Assembly (NCBI GenBank): GCA_001778375.1
Contig: MFGV01000061.1
Location: 1-64,000, forward strand
DNA length: 64,000 nt
Origin: Candidatus Firestonebacteria bacterium RIFOXYD2_FULL_39_29
Lineage (GTDB): Bacteria > Oederibacteriota > D2-FULL-39-29
Reading direction: 5' to 3'
Positions within the stretch are counted from its first letter, which is position 1; each line of letters opens with the position of its first letter. Shown in pieces: positions 1 through 8,740 of this stretch. The translations under genes and the position numbers were made by a program. The notes under the pieces are model-generated. The model was not told the origin of the DNA. It searched no databases and was given only the letters and a program-made list of their open reading frames with translations.

Positions 1-111
1 GGTACAGACCTTTAATAAAAAAAGGCTTTAAATAAGGGAAATGAGTCTAAATATGCCTAATTCAGCGGAACTTGGGCTAAAGACGAAAATCAGAGACAGT
101 GGAGGATATTT

Positions 112-151
112 AAAAAAAATACCGCCGGCTTTGGGCAAAACCGGCGGTATT
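112..151 (-). terminator. Intrinsic terminator of the pilin gene
   Basis: An 11-bp perfect inverted repeat (arms 118-128 and 141-151, core ACCGCCGG/CCGGCGGT) lies just past the pilin stop codon. Read on the minus strand it is followed by a run of T. This is the classical factor-independent terminator layout and closes the pilin transcript. The bases to its left (1-111) show no gene. Confidence 0.85.
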
Positions 152-161
152 TTCATTTATA

Positions 162-581
162 TTAATATGTTGTAAACGAGACACCTTTGGTGTCTGTTGC
201 GGTGCTGTTAGCAAACACGCTGCCAACATAAGTCGCACCTGCAGTAGTCACATACGCCCATCCCACTCCGGGAGCTGACGGAATGTCAGCTGCTAAAGTT
301 ACATCTGATACATTTCCCAGCTGATTTGCCTTTGCAGGCGGAATCGGATAAAGGTAGCTGGTAAAACCTGTAGACAAGTCTGCCGGCCAAACGCCTTCCT
401 TTTCCGAGTAGTAAATCGAAATAGCGGAACGGATAGCTGACAGGTTGCCTTTTGTTGCGCCTTCCCTGGATTTGTCAAGCATCTGCGCGAATCTGGGAAT
501 CGCAACAGCCGCAAGGATCCCGATGATCGCAACAACAATCATCAGTTCAATCAGGGTAAACCCTCTTTTATTTTTTTGCAT
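162..581 (-). CDS. Type IV pilin-like (pseudopilin) protein
   Basis: A 139-residue prepilin. The N-terminus is a short basic leader ending KNKRG, then FTLIE, the canonical class III signal: prepilin peptidase PilD cuts after G7 and methylates the new F, and E5 of the mature protein is present. A hydrophobic helix (about residues 8-30) follows, which forms the filament core. The rest is a small globular head. The start is supported by GAGGTG about 8 bases upstream. It sits alone, with its own terminator at 112-151 and no assembly genes nearby. It could be a major pilin or a GspG-type pseudopilin; the sequence alone does not decide. Confidence 0.9.
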   Translation of the reverse strand: MQKNKRGFTLIELMIVVAIIGILAAVAIPRFAQMLDKSREGATKGNLSAIRSAISIYYSEKEGVWPADLSTGFTSYLYPIPPAKANQLGNVSDVTLAADIPSAPGVGWAYVTTAGATYVGSVFANSTATDTKGVSFTTY

Positions 582-985
582 TTGATATCACCTCTCTTTT
601 GCGGAATACCGCATTTCTTCACTTCTATCTATTATTAAAGCAAAAAATATGCCAGTGAAGCAGAAAATAGAAAGTCGAGAATCGAGAGTTGAGAAAGGTA
701 TAAATGATTATATATAAAAAGAGGAATCGTAATACTTGAGCGTTATCAGACGCTTATGGCAAACATTTTAAAAGAAGGACTTCAGGGTAAGAGTGCCTGA
801 AATGCAGGGCAAGAACGCCCATTCAGGAGGCTTAGAGGTTCGGAGGTTTGGATGCGCGGTAAGAACAAAACCGAATATTCTTTTCTTTATAGCCGGCTCT
901 TTGGCGGAGAACCGCAAAAAGACTTTTCGAAAATAGAAAATCGAGAATAGACCGCTATCGCTCCATAAAATTGCAAGCAATTTTA
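582..985. other. Intergenic region without a credible gene
   Basis: No open frame here looks coding. The stretch holds short tandem-like A/G-rich strings (around 668-690 and 926-945, variants of GAAAATAGAAAATCGAG). One of these recurs inverted at about 3066-3085. A 10-bp-arm palindrome (965-986) runs into the 3' end of the tRNA-Leu gene. Confidence 0.5.
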
Positions 986-1069
986 TGCCGGGGGGCGGAA
1001 TCGAACCGCCATGGCCTTGCGACCGAGGGATTTTAAGTCCCTTGTGTCTACCTATTTCACCACCCCGGC
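986..1069 (-). tRNA. tRNA-Leu (anticodon TAA)
   Basis: The reverse complement folds as a class II tRNA. The acceptor stem GCCGGGG pairs with CCCCGGC, the anticodon loop in GGGACTTAAAATCCC gives TAA, there is a long variable arm, and the T arm has GGTTCGATTCC. The 3' CCA is not encoded. The 5' half of this gene (1031-1069) is repeated exactly at 2944-2982. Confidence 0.93.
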
Positions 1070-1182
1070 AACTATTATTCTATATGGTTTTCATTTTTTA
1101 TCTCATTGCATTTCTTGTCTAACTGCCAGATTTCTGCCATCTTGACTCTGTTTTTCAGCCCACAAATTGTCGCCCACAACTA

Positions 1183-2403
1183 TTACCGTATATTAAATAC
1201 TATTTCTGGGTTTAATAAATATTCTTCTAAGTCTATTATTTTATGATTTTCTATATGCTCTTTTGTGGAGGAAATAACCAGTGATATTGCTTTTTCATGC
1301 CTGTCTTTGAATATATTTAATCCTGAAAGGTCTTTTATCTTCTTTCCGGATTTTACTTCAATTGCAATAAGCTTATCCCCGTATTTTACAATGTAATCTA
1401 CCTCGTAATCCCTTTCCCGCCAATAAAATATTTCTGCTCCTTTTTCTTTGCACAGGCTATAAAGCACTGAGCCTACGGCGTTCTCCACAAGATGCCCCCA
1501 ATGCTCAGTATCTTGTGTTGCGGCTTTATAATCCCGGCCAGACAAAACATTTGCTATTGAGTTGTCAAAGAGCACTATTTTCGGGATAGAACCTTTTTGT
1601 TTAATTTTGCTTCCACTGTATCTTTCCAGAGAAGTTACCATAAATGCACTCGACAGTACGTTTATGTATGATGCCACAGTCGTTGTGTTCCCTGCATCGT
1701 TCAGTTGGCCGATCATCTTCTGATAGCTTACTATTTGAGCCGGATGAGACGCGCACAACCCGAAAACCTGCCTCAATAGCGCAGGTTTGCTGATACTAGA
1801 CATAAGCAATACGTCTTTTGATATTACAGTTTCTATTATTGAATCTCTTACATATGCGGACCATCTTTCCTGATCCTTATAAAATGTTAATGCCTTGGGG
1901 TATCCTCCAAAATACAAGTACTGTTTCAAGCTTAACCCAAAACACTCACTGCATTCGCGATACGACCAATGATGGTGCTTGTGTAATTCAAATCTCCCGG
2001 CTAAACTCTCGGTTAAGCCCTTCTGCATTAACAGTGATGACGAACCCAGTATTATTACCTTAATTTTATTTCCATTTTTATTATCATAATCAATGTTTCT
2101 TTTTACCGCATTACTCCATTTCTCTATTTTATGAATTTCGTCTATTACAAGTAATACACGCTTTTTGTTTTTAAGCAGGTTTCTTGCTTCCGCCCAGCAT
2201 TCGTCAATCCATTTTTCCTCCGGGATAACCGGCGCATCCGCAGTCTTATAAATACTGTGTTCTTTCATTGCTGCGCATAACTGCAATACCAGTGTTGTTT
2301 TCCCGATCTGCCTCGGTCCGACAATCGCCTGTATTAGCCACGAATTGTCTGCTATTCTTTTAGCCAGCTTGGTATATAGTTCTTTTCTTACATATCTTAT
2401 CAT
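1183..2403 (-). CDS. AAA (AAA_14) ATPase with C-terminal DUF4143
   Basis: A 406-residue P-loop ATPase. Walker A is GPRQIGKTT near residue 30 and Walker B is LLVIDEIHK near residue 90; a sensor-like ILGSSSLL follows. The C-terminal third carries a PD-(D/E)XK-like core (YEVDYIVKYGDKLIAIEVKSG), typical of DUF4143. Such proteins are widespread, often multicopy and laterally moved; their cellular role is not established. This copy lies between tRNA-Leu and the duplicated tRNA-Leu fragment, so it may have arrived on a small element. A second, divergent member is at 3651-4958. Confidence 0.85.
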   Translation of the reverse strand: MIRYVRKELYTKLAKRIADNSWLIQAIVGPRQIGKTTLVLQLCAAMKEHSIYKTADAPVIPEEKWIDECWAEARNLLKNKKRVLLVIDEIHKIEKWSNAVKRNIDYDNKNGNKIKVIILGSSSLLMQKGLTESLAGRFELHKHHHWSYRECSECFGLSLKQYLYFGGYPKALTFYKDQERWSAYVRDSIIETVISKDVLLMSSISKPALLRQVFGLCASHPAQIVSYQKMIGQLNDAGNTTTVASYINVLSSAFMVTSLERYSGSKIKQKGSIPKIVLFDNSIANVLSGRDYKAATQDTEHWGHLVENAVGSVLYSLCKEKGAEIFYWRERDYEVDYIVKYGDKLIAIEVKSGKKIKDLSGLNIFKDRHEKAISLVISSTKEHIENHKIIDLEEYLLNPEIVFNIR

Positions 2404-2442
2404 TTCGGATTATAACATTTTATCGTTTTTGGTGTCAACAAT

Positions 2443-2845
2443 TTACTCAATGCTTTGAGCAAATTGTATTAAGCATCTAGGTGTCATGGGGACATCAGAG
2501 CCCACTGACCTGCTCATATTCGTTGCTTTCGTTATTTCGCCTACAAACCCCGAAGCATCCTTAACTTTGATATAATCTTTCCATTCCTTCCCGCTTATAT
2601 CAAAGTATCCTCTTATTCCGGTTATACTTATTTCCCCACTTACCGGCATTTGTCAATATTAAACGTCGCTGTCCCCTAAGTATGTTAATTTCGGTTGTCC
2701 CTATTACTTCTTTAATATTTCCCTCTATTATATTCTCAATGTTTTTTTCAATTCTGGTGTCAAATAATACAGCAACAATACTAACAACTAACATCAATAA
2801 AGCAACACTAATAAATCCCATGATTAGTTTTTGAATTAATCTCAT
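2443..2845 (-). pseudogene. Fragment of a membrane sensor (chemoreceptor-like) gene
   Basis: Two overlapping frames look like one broken gene. The upstream part (2600-2845, 81 residues) starts MRLIQKLIMGF, with a hydrophobic segment (about residues 8-28) like the first membrane helix of chemoreceptors and sensor kinases. The downstream part (2443-2649) is in another frame and ends early. A frameshift near 2600-2650 plus the missing cytoplasmic domain argue for decay. Bases near 2485 and 2670 carry GGGGACA-type strings, so small insertions may have broken it. Family assignment is weak. Confidence 0.45.
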
Positions 2846-2943
2846 TCTACACCTCCAAATTTTAATGTTAGTCTTTCAATTAAGGCATATTTGGCTGAAT
2901 CCTTTGTCATTTATATGGAAAGCGACAGAACAGCTATTTAAGC

Positions 2944-2982
2944 TTTTAAGTCCCTTGTGTCTACCTATTTCACCACCCCGGC
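2944..2982 (-). pseudogene. Partial tRNA-Leu (5' half) copy
   Basis: These 39 bases are identical to 1031-1069, the tRNA-Leu gene from its 5' end through the anticodon TAA, in the same orientation. The rest of the tRNA is missing, so it cannot be functional. Together with the intact gene it makes a direct repeat around the ATPase gene at 1183-2403. Confidence 0.85.
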
Positions 2983-3007
2983 GTAAATTTTGTAAAGCAA
3001 AATTTAC
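2983..3007. repeat. AT-rich hairpin next to the tRNA fragment
   Basis: A perfect 10-bp inverted repeat (GTAAATTTTG / CAAAATTTAC) with a 5-base loop abuts the truncated tRNA. A similar palindrome (965-986) abuts the intact tRNA at its other end. No gene is visible in the flanking bases 2846-2943 and 3008-3164. Confidence 0.6.
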
Positions 3008-3164
3008 AGAGCAATTGAGCAATCGATAGTCGAAATTAGACCAAGGTAAGGCCAATTGCGATCCATTTTCGATTTTCTATTTTCAAGAACTCTTTCTATA
3101 AAAGGTCTTACCAATATACAATAAATCCCTTAAAAAGTCGATAGTTTTCACGTTAAATTGCCTT

Positions 3165-3464
3165 TTAACTCTTTTCTTCGGAAGTATAATCGTATTTTCC
3201 ATGGCATTCAATATCAAAATAATATCCGGAGAGACCCAGCGCATTAATAATATTGAAAATAAGATCCCTTGCTTTTTTACAATCCTCGTTTGATCCAGGG
3301 TTATCTGACAATCCTTCTTTTGTCTCGAATACATCCGCAATATAACCTTCATCAGCAGGATTAGGATAAGTTATTACATACCCGTTACTGTGCTCTTCAA
3401 TTTGAACAACAGATAAAGGTTTAGCGTATTTTTTCTCTACTTTTTTAACTTTTTTTTCCTTCAT
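3165..3464 (-). CDS. Small hypothetical protein
   Basis: A 99-residue protein that I do not recognise. It has a very basic N-terminus (MKEKKVKKVEKKYAK), no membrane segment, and an acidic, aromatic-rich middle. A strong AGGAGG sits 4 bases before the ATG, which supports real translation. It is followed by decayed sequence and preceded by a mobile-type repeat (3492-3625). Confidence 0.5.
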   Translation of the reverse strand: MKEKKVKKVEKKYAKPLSVVQIEEHSNGYVITYPNPADEGYIADVFETKEGLSDNPGSNEDCKKARDLIFNIINALGLSGYYFDIECHGKYDYTSEEKS

Positions 3465-3491
3465 AAACCTCCTTTAAACCGCAAAAACACT

Positions 3492-3625
3492 TAGCAGGCT
3501 GCTGAAAAACTAAAATAATGGACTTTAAGCAGCCTGATACCTCGCCATTTGCTCTCGAATGGCGGGTAAAATGATAAAAATTGCAGCTGAAAAAATCTTA
3601 AAAAGAGTTTTTCAGCAATCTGTTA
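3492..3625. mobile_element. MITE-like repeat, copy 1
   Basis: An element of about 134 bp. Its ends are imperfect terminal inverted repeats (GCAGGCTGCTGAAAAACT on the left; ACAGATTGCTGAAAAACTC read inward from the right), flanked by TA on both sides. A central palindrome CGCCATTTG/CGAATGGCG lies near 3542-3567. A near-identical copy in the opposite orientation is at 59701-59835. It has no coding capacity, so a transposase would have to act in trans. TA flanks suit an IS630/Tc1-type enzyme, but that is inference. Confidence 0.75.
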
Positions 3626-3650
3626 GCATAAATAATTCAAGAAATTCCTT

Positions 3651-4958
3651 TCATTGCCTGATAATACGCTGAAAACAGGAGATTAAATATAAAGGAATGT
3701 TGAGCAATCCCTGATCTTTCTTGAATCCCGACATCGAAGCGCGCACGGCAATCGAGGGTTTATATAAATCACGGTAGGATCTAAGACTTTTTGCTTTAAG
3801 GTTTTCTTCTGCTTTAACTTCGAACGGGATAACTTTACCCTCCGACTGAACTATGAAATCAACTTCAGCCAAACCTTTTTCTGCAGTCCAATAGGAAATA
3901 TGAATATCTTTAAGTGTTTTAAGTTCCTGAAAAACATACTGTTCAGAAAGAGCACCCTTAAATTCCGTAAAGATCCTATTACCTTCAAGCAGACTCTTCG
4001 CATCTAGCCCGCACAAGGCTCCGAGCAATCCCACATCAGAAATGTAAAGTTTAAATATCGAGTTATCCTCGTAAGCTTTTAAGGGAATACCGGGTTTTCT
4101 TATCCTTTTTACTCCCGAGCTCAGACCGTAATCACTCAGCCAGGTTAAAGCAGTTTCATACTCTTTAGCTCTTGCACCGTGACGGATAAGCCCATAAATA
4201 AATTTATGATTTTCCTTTGATAACTGGGCAGGTATGGAGTTCCACAGCATGCGTAGTCTTGGAACAACACCCGCCGGAATGTGCTTTGAAAAATCCTGTT
4301 CATACGCCAGCAGTATATTCTTTTGTATCTGTCTTGTTTTTTCATAACTCCCGGTATTAATAAACTCTGCAACCGCTTCCGGCATGCCGCCTGTAAAATA
4401 ATAATTGCGCAAGAGCTCAATATATTTATCGCTAAATGCATTTGTAAGACCAAAATCACCGGCATCAACCGGACCCAGAAGTTTTTCTTTTTCTGCAGCT
4501 CTGATAAATTCAAAATAACTCATCGGGAAAAGTTCAAGGAATTCTACTTTTCCGACAGGAAACGAAGCACCGCTATGAAGGGCTATTCCAAGTTGACTTC
4601 CTGCGGCAACTATCATATATTCCGGGGCGTTTTCGTTGAAATATTTTAGCGAGGAGATGGCAGAGGCACACTCCTGGATTTCATCCAGTATAATCAGTGT
4701 GTTTTCCGGGTTAATATTAACTCCGGATTCCAGTTCGAGTCCGCTTATTATATGCTTGATGTCATAATCTCCGGAAAAAAGTTTCTGCATTCTTGAATTA
4801 TTGTCAAAGTTTATATAGGAAAAGCTATTAAAGTGGGTTTTTCCAAACTCTTTCATAAGCCAGGTTTTACCGGATTGACGGACACCCCTGATTATTAAAG
4901 GCTTACGGCCCGTCTTTTTTTTCCATTCTAAAAGCTCCTTCATTGCTGATCTTTTCAT
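3651..4958 (-). CDS. AAA (AAA_14) ATPase with C-terminal DUF4143
   Basis: About 435 residues. Walker A is GVRQSGKTW near residue 27, Walker B is LIILDEIQE near residue 90, followed by VAAGSQLG. The C-terminus holds a nuclease-like core (AEVDFIVQSEGKVIPFEVKA) as in DUF4143. I choose the ATG at 4958 (MKRSAMKELLEW) rather than 5018, because GGAGG lies 5 bases before it and the longer N-terminus is unlike the family. It is distinct in sequence from the ATPase at 1183-2403, so it is not a recent duplicate. Confidence 0.85.
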   Translation of the reverse strand: MKRSAMKELLEWKKKTGRKPLIIRGVRQSGKTWLMKEFGKTHFNSFSYINFDNNSRMQKLFSGDYDIKHIISGLELESGVNINPENTLIILDEIQECASAISSLKYFNENAPEYMIVAAGSQLGIALHSGASFPVGKVEFLELFPMSYFEFIRAAEKEKLLGPVDAGDFGLTNAFSDKYIELLRNYYFTGGMPEAVAEFINTGSYEKTRQIQKNILLAYEQDFSKHIPAGVVPRLRMLWNSIPAQLSKENHKFIYGLIRHGARAKEYETALTWLSDYGLSSGVKRIRKPGIPLKAYEDNSIFKLYISDVGLLGALCGLDAKSLLEGNRIFTEFKGALSEQYVFQELKTLKDIHISYWTAEKGLAEVDFIVQSEGKVIPFEVKAEENLKAKSLRSYRDLYKPSIAVRASMSGFKKDQGLLNIPLYLISCFQRIIRQ

Positions 4959-5045
4959 TTCGACCTCCATCTTCACCCATAAAGCTTTATTGATACAACA
5001 TTTTACACCACAAATCACACTTTTTCAATTGAATAAATGTATTAA

Positions 5046-5675
5046 TTAACACTTTTTCAAGCGAATAAGAGTACTGCAATGCGCGAATGTATGACGATAA
5101 ACTGATATTAATGAGTTTATAACATTTATAAGGAAATTGTAGCCGTAATACTTTAATGTGAGAAATGTTATTTTAACTCGACTGACGTAGAAACAGGCTC
5201 TCAATAATGGCATATTTGCGTTTATCTCTATGTCTATCTTCCCCATCTTCTTTATGAATCTTTTCAGATCGGAGATGTAATAGACTTTGATATTCTTGGT
5301 CTGCCAGTCCTTAATCAAGGTTTCATCGGGATAGTAAATATACTCTATGTCCGAATTCTGCAACAATCTGTCTTTTTCCTGTTCTACCAGGATAAGAGGC
5401 ATCCACCAGCCGATAATTACTACGGACTTTTCCTTTATGGTCTTATTGTGTTCCAGAATCTTTCGGGTAACACTAAGATTGTTTTCCCGTCTGGACTGTT
5501 CGTAGAAGATAGGGCCTTTTGCCGGGTCAATAAATACCATGTTCGCGCCGGCGTTAAATTCTACAAGGATTTTGGAGCAGGTCATTGTATCGGTCAACTC
5601 ATAGTATCTGTCGAAATTTAAGAAAAAGGAAGAGGCAATAGGGTAACAGATATCTTGAAAGATGCGAATGCACAA
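5046..5675 (-). pseudogene. Unrecognised open frame, probably a 3' gene remnant
   Basis: A 209-residue frame whose only long-form start is TTG, with an in-frame stop a few codons upstream. Residues about 36-135 look like a soluble domain (VFIDPAKGPIFYEQSRREN, VVIIGWWMPLILVEQE). This resembles, weakly, the exported C-terminal domains of GT39-like membrane glycosyltransferases. No membrane helices precede it. The lack of a start and the surrounding decayed DNA suggest a truncated gene. Family placement is a guess. Confidence 0.35.
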
Positions 5676-5751
5676 TGAAATATTTTAAATTATTACTGAC
5701 ATATCTCGATTAAAATACTTGAAGCAAATGTTTTCATTCATTTCACAACTG

Positions 5752-6174
5752 CTATTTGCGGCGTTTTCCTGTTTTTCCGTAGAATTGCTTTTTAATATCG
5801 GCTGTTTTTTCCATATTCCTTCTTGAAAACTTTTTCAGCTGTTCGTCAAAATCTTTATCTTCATTTATCGCCGTTCCGGTCCTTCCAAACAACCGGGAAG
5901 GTCTTATTTCTTCCGTTGAAGAAAGCGCCAAAGAATCTGTTTTCTCAAGAGCCTTCAAAGACAAAGAAATCTTTCCTTCCTCATTTATACCAATTACCTT
6001 CACCATTAATTCTTGTCCGACACTTAGATGGTCTTTGATATTTCCGATAAAACCCGTTTTAAATTCCGAAACATGAAGCAGTCCGCTTTTACCTTCAGGA
6101 AGGGCAACAAATGCGCCGTAAGATAAAAGTTTTTCTATATTTCCAAAAAGTATGTCCCCATTTTTTATTGTCAT
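5752..6174 (-). CDS. S1 RNA-binding domain protein
   Basis: A 140-residue protein. Residues 1-75 form one S1 (OB-fold) domain: GDILFGNIEKLLSYGAFVAL, then GLLHVSEF, VGQELMVKVIGIN and KISLSLKAL. The rest is charged and ends in a basic tail. It resembles small S1 proteins such as B. subtilis YugI, which associate with ribosomes or RNA. Just upstream, a terminator (6183-6220) separates it from the corrinoid gene. Start ATG has AAGGGG close upstream. Confidence 0.8.
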   Translation of the reverse strand: MTIKNGDILFGNIEKLLSYGAFVALPEGKSGLLHVSEFKTGFIGNIKDHLSVGQELMVKVIGINEEGKISLSLKALEKTDSLALSSTEEIRPSRLFGRTGTAINEDKDFDEQLKKFSRRNMEKTADIKKQFYGKTGKRRK

Positions 6175-6182
6175 AGCCCCTT

Positions 6183-6220
6183 AAAAAAAGTATGAGTGGA
6201 GCTTTTATCCCCACTCATAC
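6183..6220 (-). terminator. Intrinsic terminator after the corrinoid gene
   Basis: A 10-bp perfect stem (GTATGAGTGG 6190-6199, CCACTCATAC 6211-6220) is followed on the minus strand by seven T. It lies 19 bases past the corrinoid stop codon. Confidence 0.88.
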
Positions 6221-6238
6221 GGTTAAATAACTGATCAA

Positions 6239-6868
6239 TTACTTTTTTAATAATTCTTTTGCTTTGTCAACCGCGCTCGCAGCATCAGGCGCATAGCCCG
6301 AAGCTCCTATTTCATCCGCATAAGCCTGAGTAACCGGAGCGCCGCCGATCATTACTTTCGCAGTAACACCTGCTTTTTTCAGTTCTTCAATAGCCGATTT
6401 CATGGCTACCATGGTAGTGGTAAGAAGCGCTGACATAGCAATAACGGATGCTTTGCTTTCTTTCGTCGCATTAATAAACTTTTCCGGAGACGCATCAATA
6501 CCAACGTCAACAACCTTAAAACCCGCGCCTTCAAGCATCATTCCTACAAGATTCTTACCAATATCATGCAAGTCGCCTTTTACGGTACCCAGAACAACCA
6601 CCCCGAGAGGTTGAACACCTGCAGTTGCAAGCAGGGGTTTTAATATTTCCATACCTGCTTTCATAGCTCTCGCTGCAATAAGAACTTCCGGGACATAGAC
6701 CTCATTCTTTTTGAATCTTTCTCCGATAAAACCCATCCCGACAATAAGACCTTTTTGAAGAATATCGCTGGCAGTAACCTTTTCGTTTACTGCTTTTTGT
6801 ACCAGCTCCTTCACTTTTGGTGCCTGCCCTTTTATTACTGCGTCAGAAATTTCCTTAAAGTCTGCCAT
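6239..6868 (-). CDS. Corrinoid (cobalamin-binding) protein of a methyltransferase system
   Basis: 209 residues, the usual size for MtaC/MtbC/MttC-type proteins. An N-terminal four-helix B12-binding cap (about 1-85) is followed by a Rossmann-like B12 domain. The cobalt-ligating motif D-x-H-x-x-G is present (D99, H101, G104), as are SAL in VIAMSALL and GGAPV. These proteins carry a methyl group between a substrate-specific methyltransferase and a UroD-family methyltransferase. No methyltransferase is adjacent. The UroD-family gene at 23085-24194 is the only candidate partner in the window. It forms a single-gene unit with its own terminator. Confidence 0.92.
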   Translation of the reverse strand: MADFKEISDAVIKGQAPKVKELVQKAVNEKVTASDILQKGLIVGMGFIGERFKKNEVYVPEVLIAARAMKAGMEILKPLLATAGVQPLGVVVLGTVKGDLHDIGKNLVGMMLEGAGFKVVDVGIDASPEKFINATKESKASVIAMSALLTTTMVAMKSAIEELKKAGVTAKVMIGGAPVTQAYADEIGASGYAPDAASAVDKAKELLKK

Positions 6869-7039
6869 CGAATATTCCCCCTTTTCTTACTTTAATACCC
6901 AAACAACAGGTATCATATTTTTTCTTCTTTGTAAAAATCAGACTATTTCTTCAATGATGCTTTTCAATTTTACTTTAAATATTTTTGATAGTCAATTGTA
7001 TTCTTATATCCAGGCAGTCAGTTCCGGATATAAACACTC

Positions 7040-7062
7040 TTTCCAAGCATAATACTTGGAAA
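7040..7062. repeat. Hairpin downstream of rluD
   Basis: An 8-bp inverted repeat, TTTCCAAG/CTTGGAAA, with a 7-base loop lies 36 bases past the rluD stop. No T tract follows it on the minus strand, so it is at best a weak terminator. A second short inverted repeat (ATATCC/GGATAT) is at about 7016-7032. The rest of 6869-7097 shows nothing. Confidence 0.4.
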
Positions 7063-7097
7063 TTCATTCATTTTATTCTATTTTCAAAGCCCCTCCG

Positions 7098-8006
7098 TTA
7101 TTTCCAAACCGAGTAAAACATAACGGCTTTTTTAATATCCTCAGGTAATTCTGCTTCAAATTCCACTCTTTTTCCTGTAACAGGATGAGTAAAGCTTAAG
7201 AAAAAGCAGTGTAATGCTTGTCTGTCAATATTTGCGTCTTTTTTTCCGTAGACAGCATCACCTACAACGGGATGTTTGATATGCGCCAGATGAACTCTTA
7301 TCTGATGCGTTCTGCCTGTTTTTATTTTTATTTCAAGTAAGGCTGTTTTTTCATATTGTTCCAGGACTTTGTATTCTGTATAGGCATCTCTGGCTTTTTT
7401 TGTCTTTACTCCGATTTTTTTCCTGTCTGACTCGCTTCTTCCGATCGGAACATCAATATACCCGCTTTTTATTTCAAAATTCCCCCATACCAGAGCCTTA
7501 TAGATTTTGTCAACTTTCCTATCTTTAAATTGTTTGGAAATTGTTCTATGCGCATAGTCATTCTTTGCGGCAACTATCACTCCGGAAGTGTCCTTATCCA
7601 GCCTGTGTACCAGCCCCGGGCGGACGACTCCTCCTTCTTTTGATAATTTATTACAATGAAAGAGCAGGGCATTGACTAAAGTGCCGTCAGGCACTCCTGC
7701 CGCAGGATGAACCACCATTTTCGCCGGTTTATTGACAACTACGATATCATTATCTTCATATATAATATCAAGTGAGATGTTTTGCGGGATAAGATCCAAA
7801 GGTACGGGTTTTGGGATATTAATAACAACGGTATCATTTTCTTTAAGCTTGTAACTTGGTTTTACCGGTTTGCCGTTTACCAGAACAGTTCCCGCTGAAA
7901 TCCAGCGCCCGGTTGCAGCCCTGGAATTATTGCTCCGCTTTGCAGCTATTATATCCACCCTTTTTCCTGTTTCATTTTTTTCTGTTTCAAAAACAATATT
8001 TTGCAT
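7098..8006 (-). CDS. rluD: RluA/RluD-family 23S rRNA pseudouridine synthase
   Basis: 302 residues. An N-terminal S4 RNA-binding domain (about 13-75: RWISAGTVLVNGKPV) precedes the RluA catalytic domain. The catalytic aspartate lies in VHRLDKDTSGV (about residue 140). It isomerises uridines in large-subunit rRNA, the RluD-type target being helix 69. The ATG shares its A with the lgt stop (TGATG), so it is translationally coupled as the last gene of ileS-lspA-lgt-rluD. The exact target site cannot be read from sequence. Confidence 0.9.
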   Translation of the reverse strand: MQNIVFETEKNETGKRVDIIAAKRSNNSRAATGRWISAGTVLVNGKPVKPSYKLKENDTVVINIPKPVPLDLIPQNISLDIIYEDNDIVVVNKPAKMVVHPAAGVPDGTLVNALLFHCNKLSKEGGVVRPGLVHRLDKDTSGVIVAAKNDYAHRTISKQFKDRKVDKIYKALVWGNFEIKSGYIDVPIGRSESDRKKIGVKTKKARDAYTEYKVLEQYEKTALLEIKIKTGRTHQIRVHLAHIKHPVVGDAVYGKKDANIDRQALHCFFLSFTHPVTGKRVEFEAELPEDIKKAVMFYSVWK

Positions 8007-8740
8007 CAGGTGTTTTTTGCTTTAAAACGCCTGTAAAAAATAACGCCTGCGAGAACAGCAAAAAGGCTTATAAATTGCGAGACCGAGAGCAGATTAAAGA
8101 ATACAGGACCTCTTTCATCTCCTCTTAAAAACTCTATTAAAAACCTTACTGTTCCATACATTACTAAATATAAAGCAAATATCTCCCCTTTAAATTTAGG
8201 CTTTCTATATGTAAGAAAGAAAAAGACGGCTAAAACTGCAGCTGATTCTATCAGTTGTGTCGGAATGCGGGGTTCTCTGATATCCTTAAAGACAATCCCA
8301 AATATATTACTCTCCCTGCCATAGCAGCACCCCCTCATAAAACAACCCAGCCTGCCTATCGCCTGCCCGAGAGCTACCGCCGGAATTATAATATCCCCGA
8401 CAAGCAAAGCGTCAAGTTTTTGCCTTTTTACATACCAGAAATAAAAGAGTACTCCTCCGATAAGTGCCCCGTAAAACACCAAACCCCCTTCCCAGATTTT
8501 AAGTATCTCTCCCGGAGACTTCATATAATATTTTGACTCGGTCAACACATATAGAATCCTGGCCCCTATTATGCCCGCCAGAAAAGTATAAATATTTATA
8601 TCCATTATTTTTTCGGGCAGAATTCCGGCTGCTTTGGCACGGCGTCCCGCGATATAAGTAGCGGCTAAAAATCCTATGGCTACAAATAAACCGTAAGAGT
8701 ATATGGTCAAAGAACCTATTTTAAAAAGTTCAGGATACAT
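8006..8740 (-). CDS. lgt: Prolipoprotein diacylglyceryl transferase
   Basis: 244 residues with several membrane helices. The Lgt signature appears as AIGRLGCFMRGCCYGRESN (about 128-146), followed by a conserved R near RIPTQLIES. Lgt moves diacylglycerol from phosphatidylglycerol onto the lipobox cysteine of prolipoproteins in the inner membrane. It overlaps lspA, the next enzyme of the same pathway, by 11 bases and rluD by 1 base. Slightly shorter than E. coli Lgt (291). Confidence 0.93.
   Translation of the reverse strand: MYPELFKIGSLTIYSYGLFVAIGFLAATYIAGRRAKAAGILPEKIMDINIYTFLAGIIGARILYVLTESKYYMKSPGEILKIWEGGLVFYGALIGGVLFYFWYVKRQKLDALLVGDIIIPAVALGQAIGRLGCFMRGCCYGRESNIFGIVFKDIREPRIPTQLIESAAVLAVFFFLTYRKPKFKGEIFALYLVMYGTVRFLIEFLRGDERGPVFFNLLSVSQFISLFAVLAGVIFYRRFKAKNT

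Noticed and set aside
768-980. 70-residue open frame upstream of tRNA-Leu
   Set aside because: It covers low-complexity repeat strings and has no ribosome site or family pattern.
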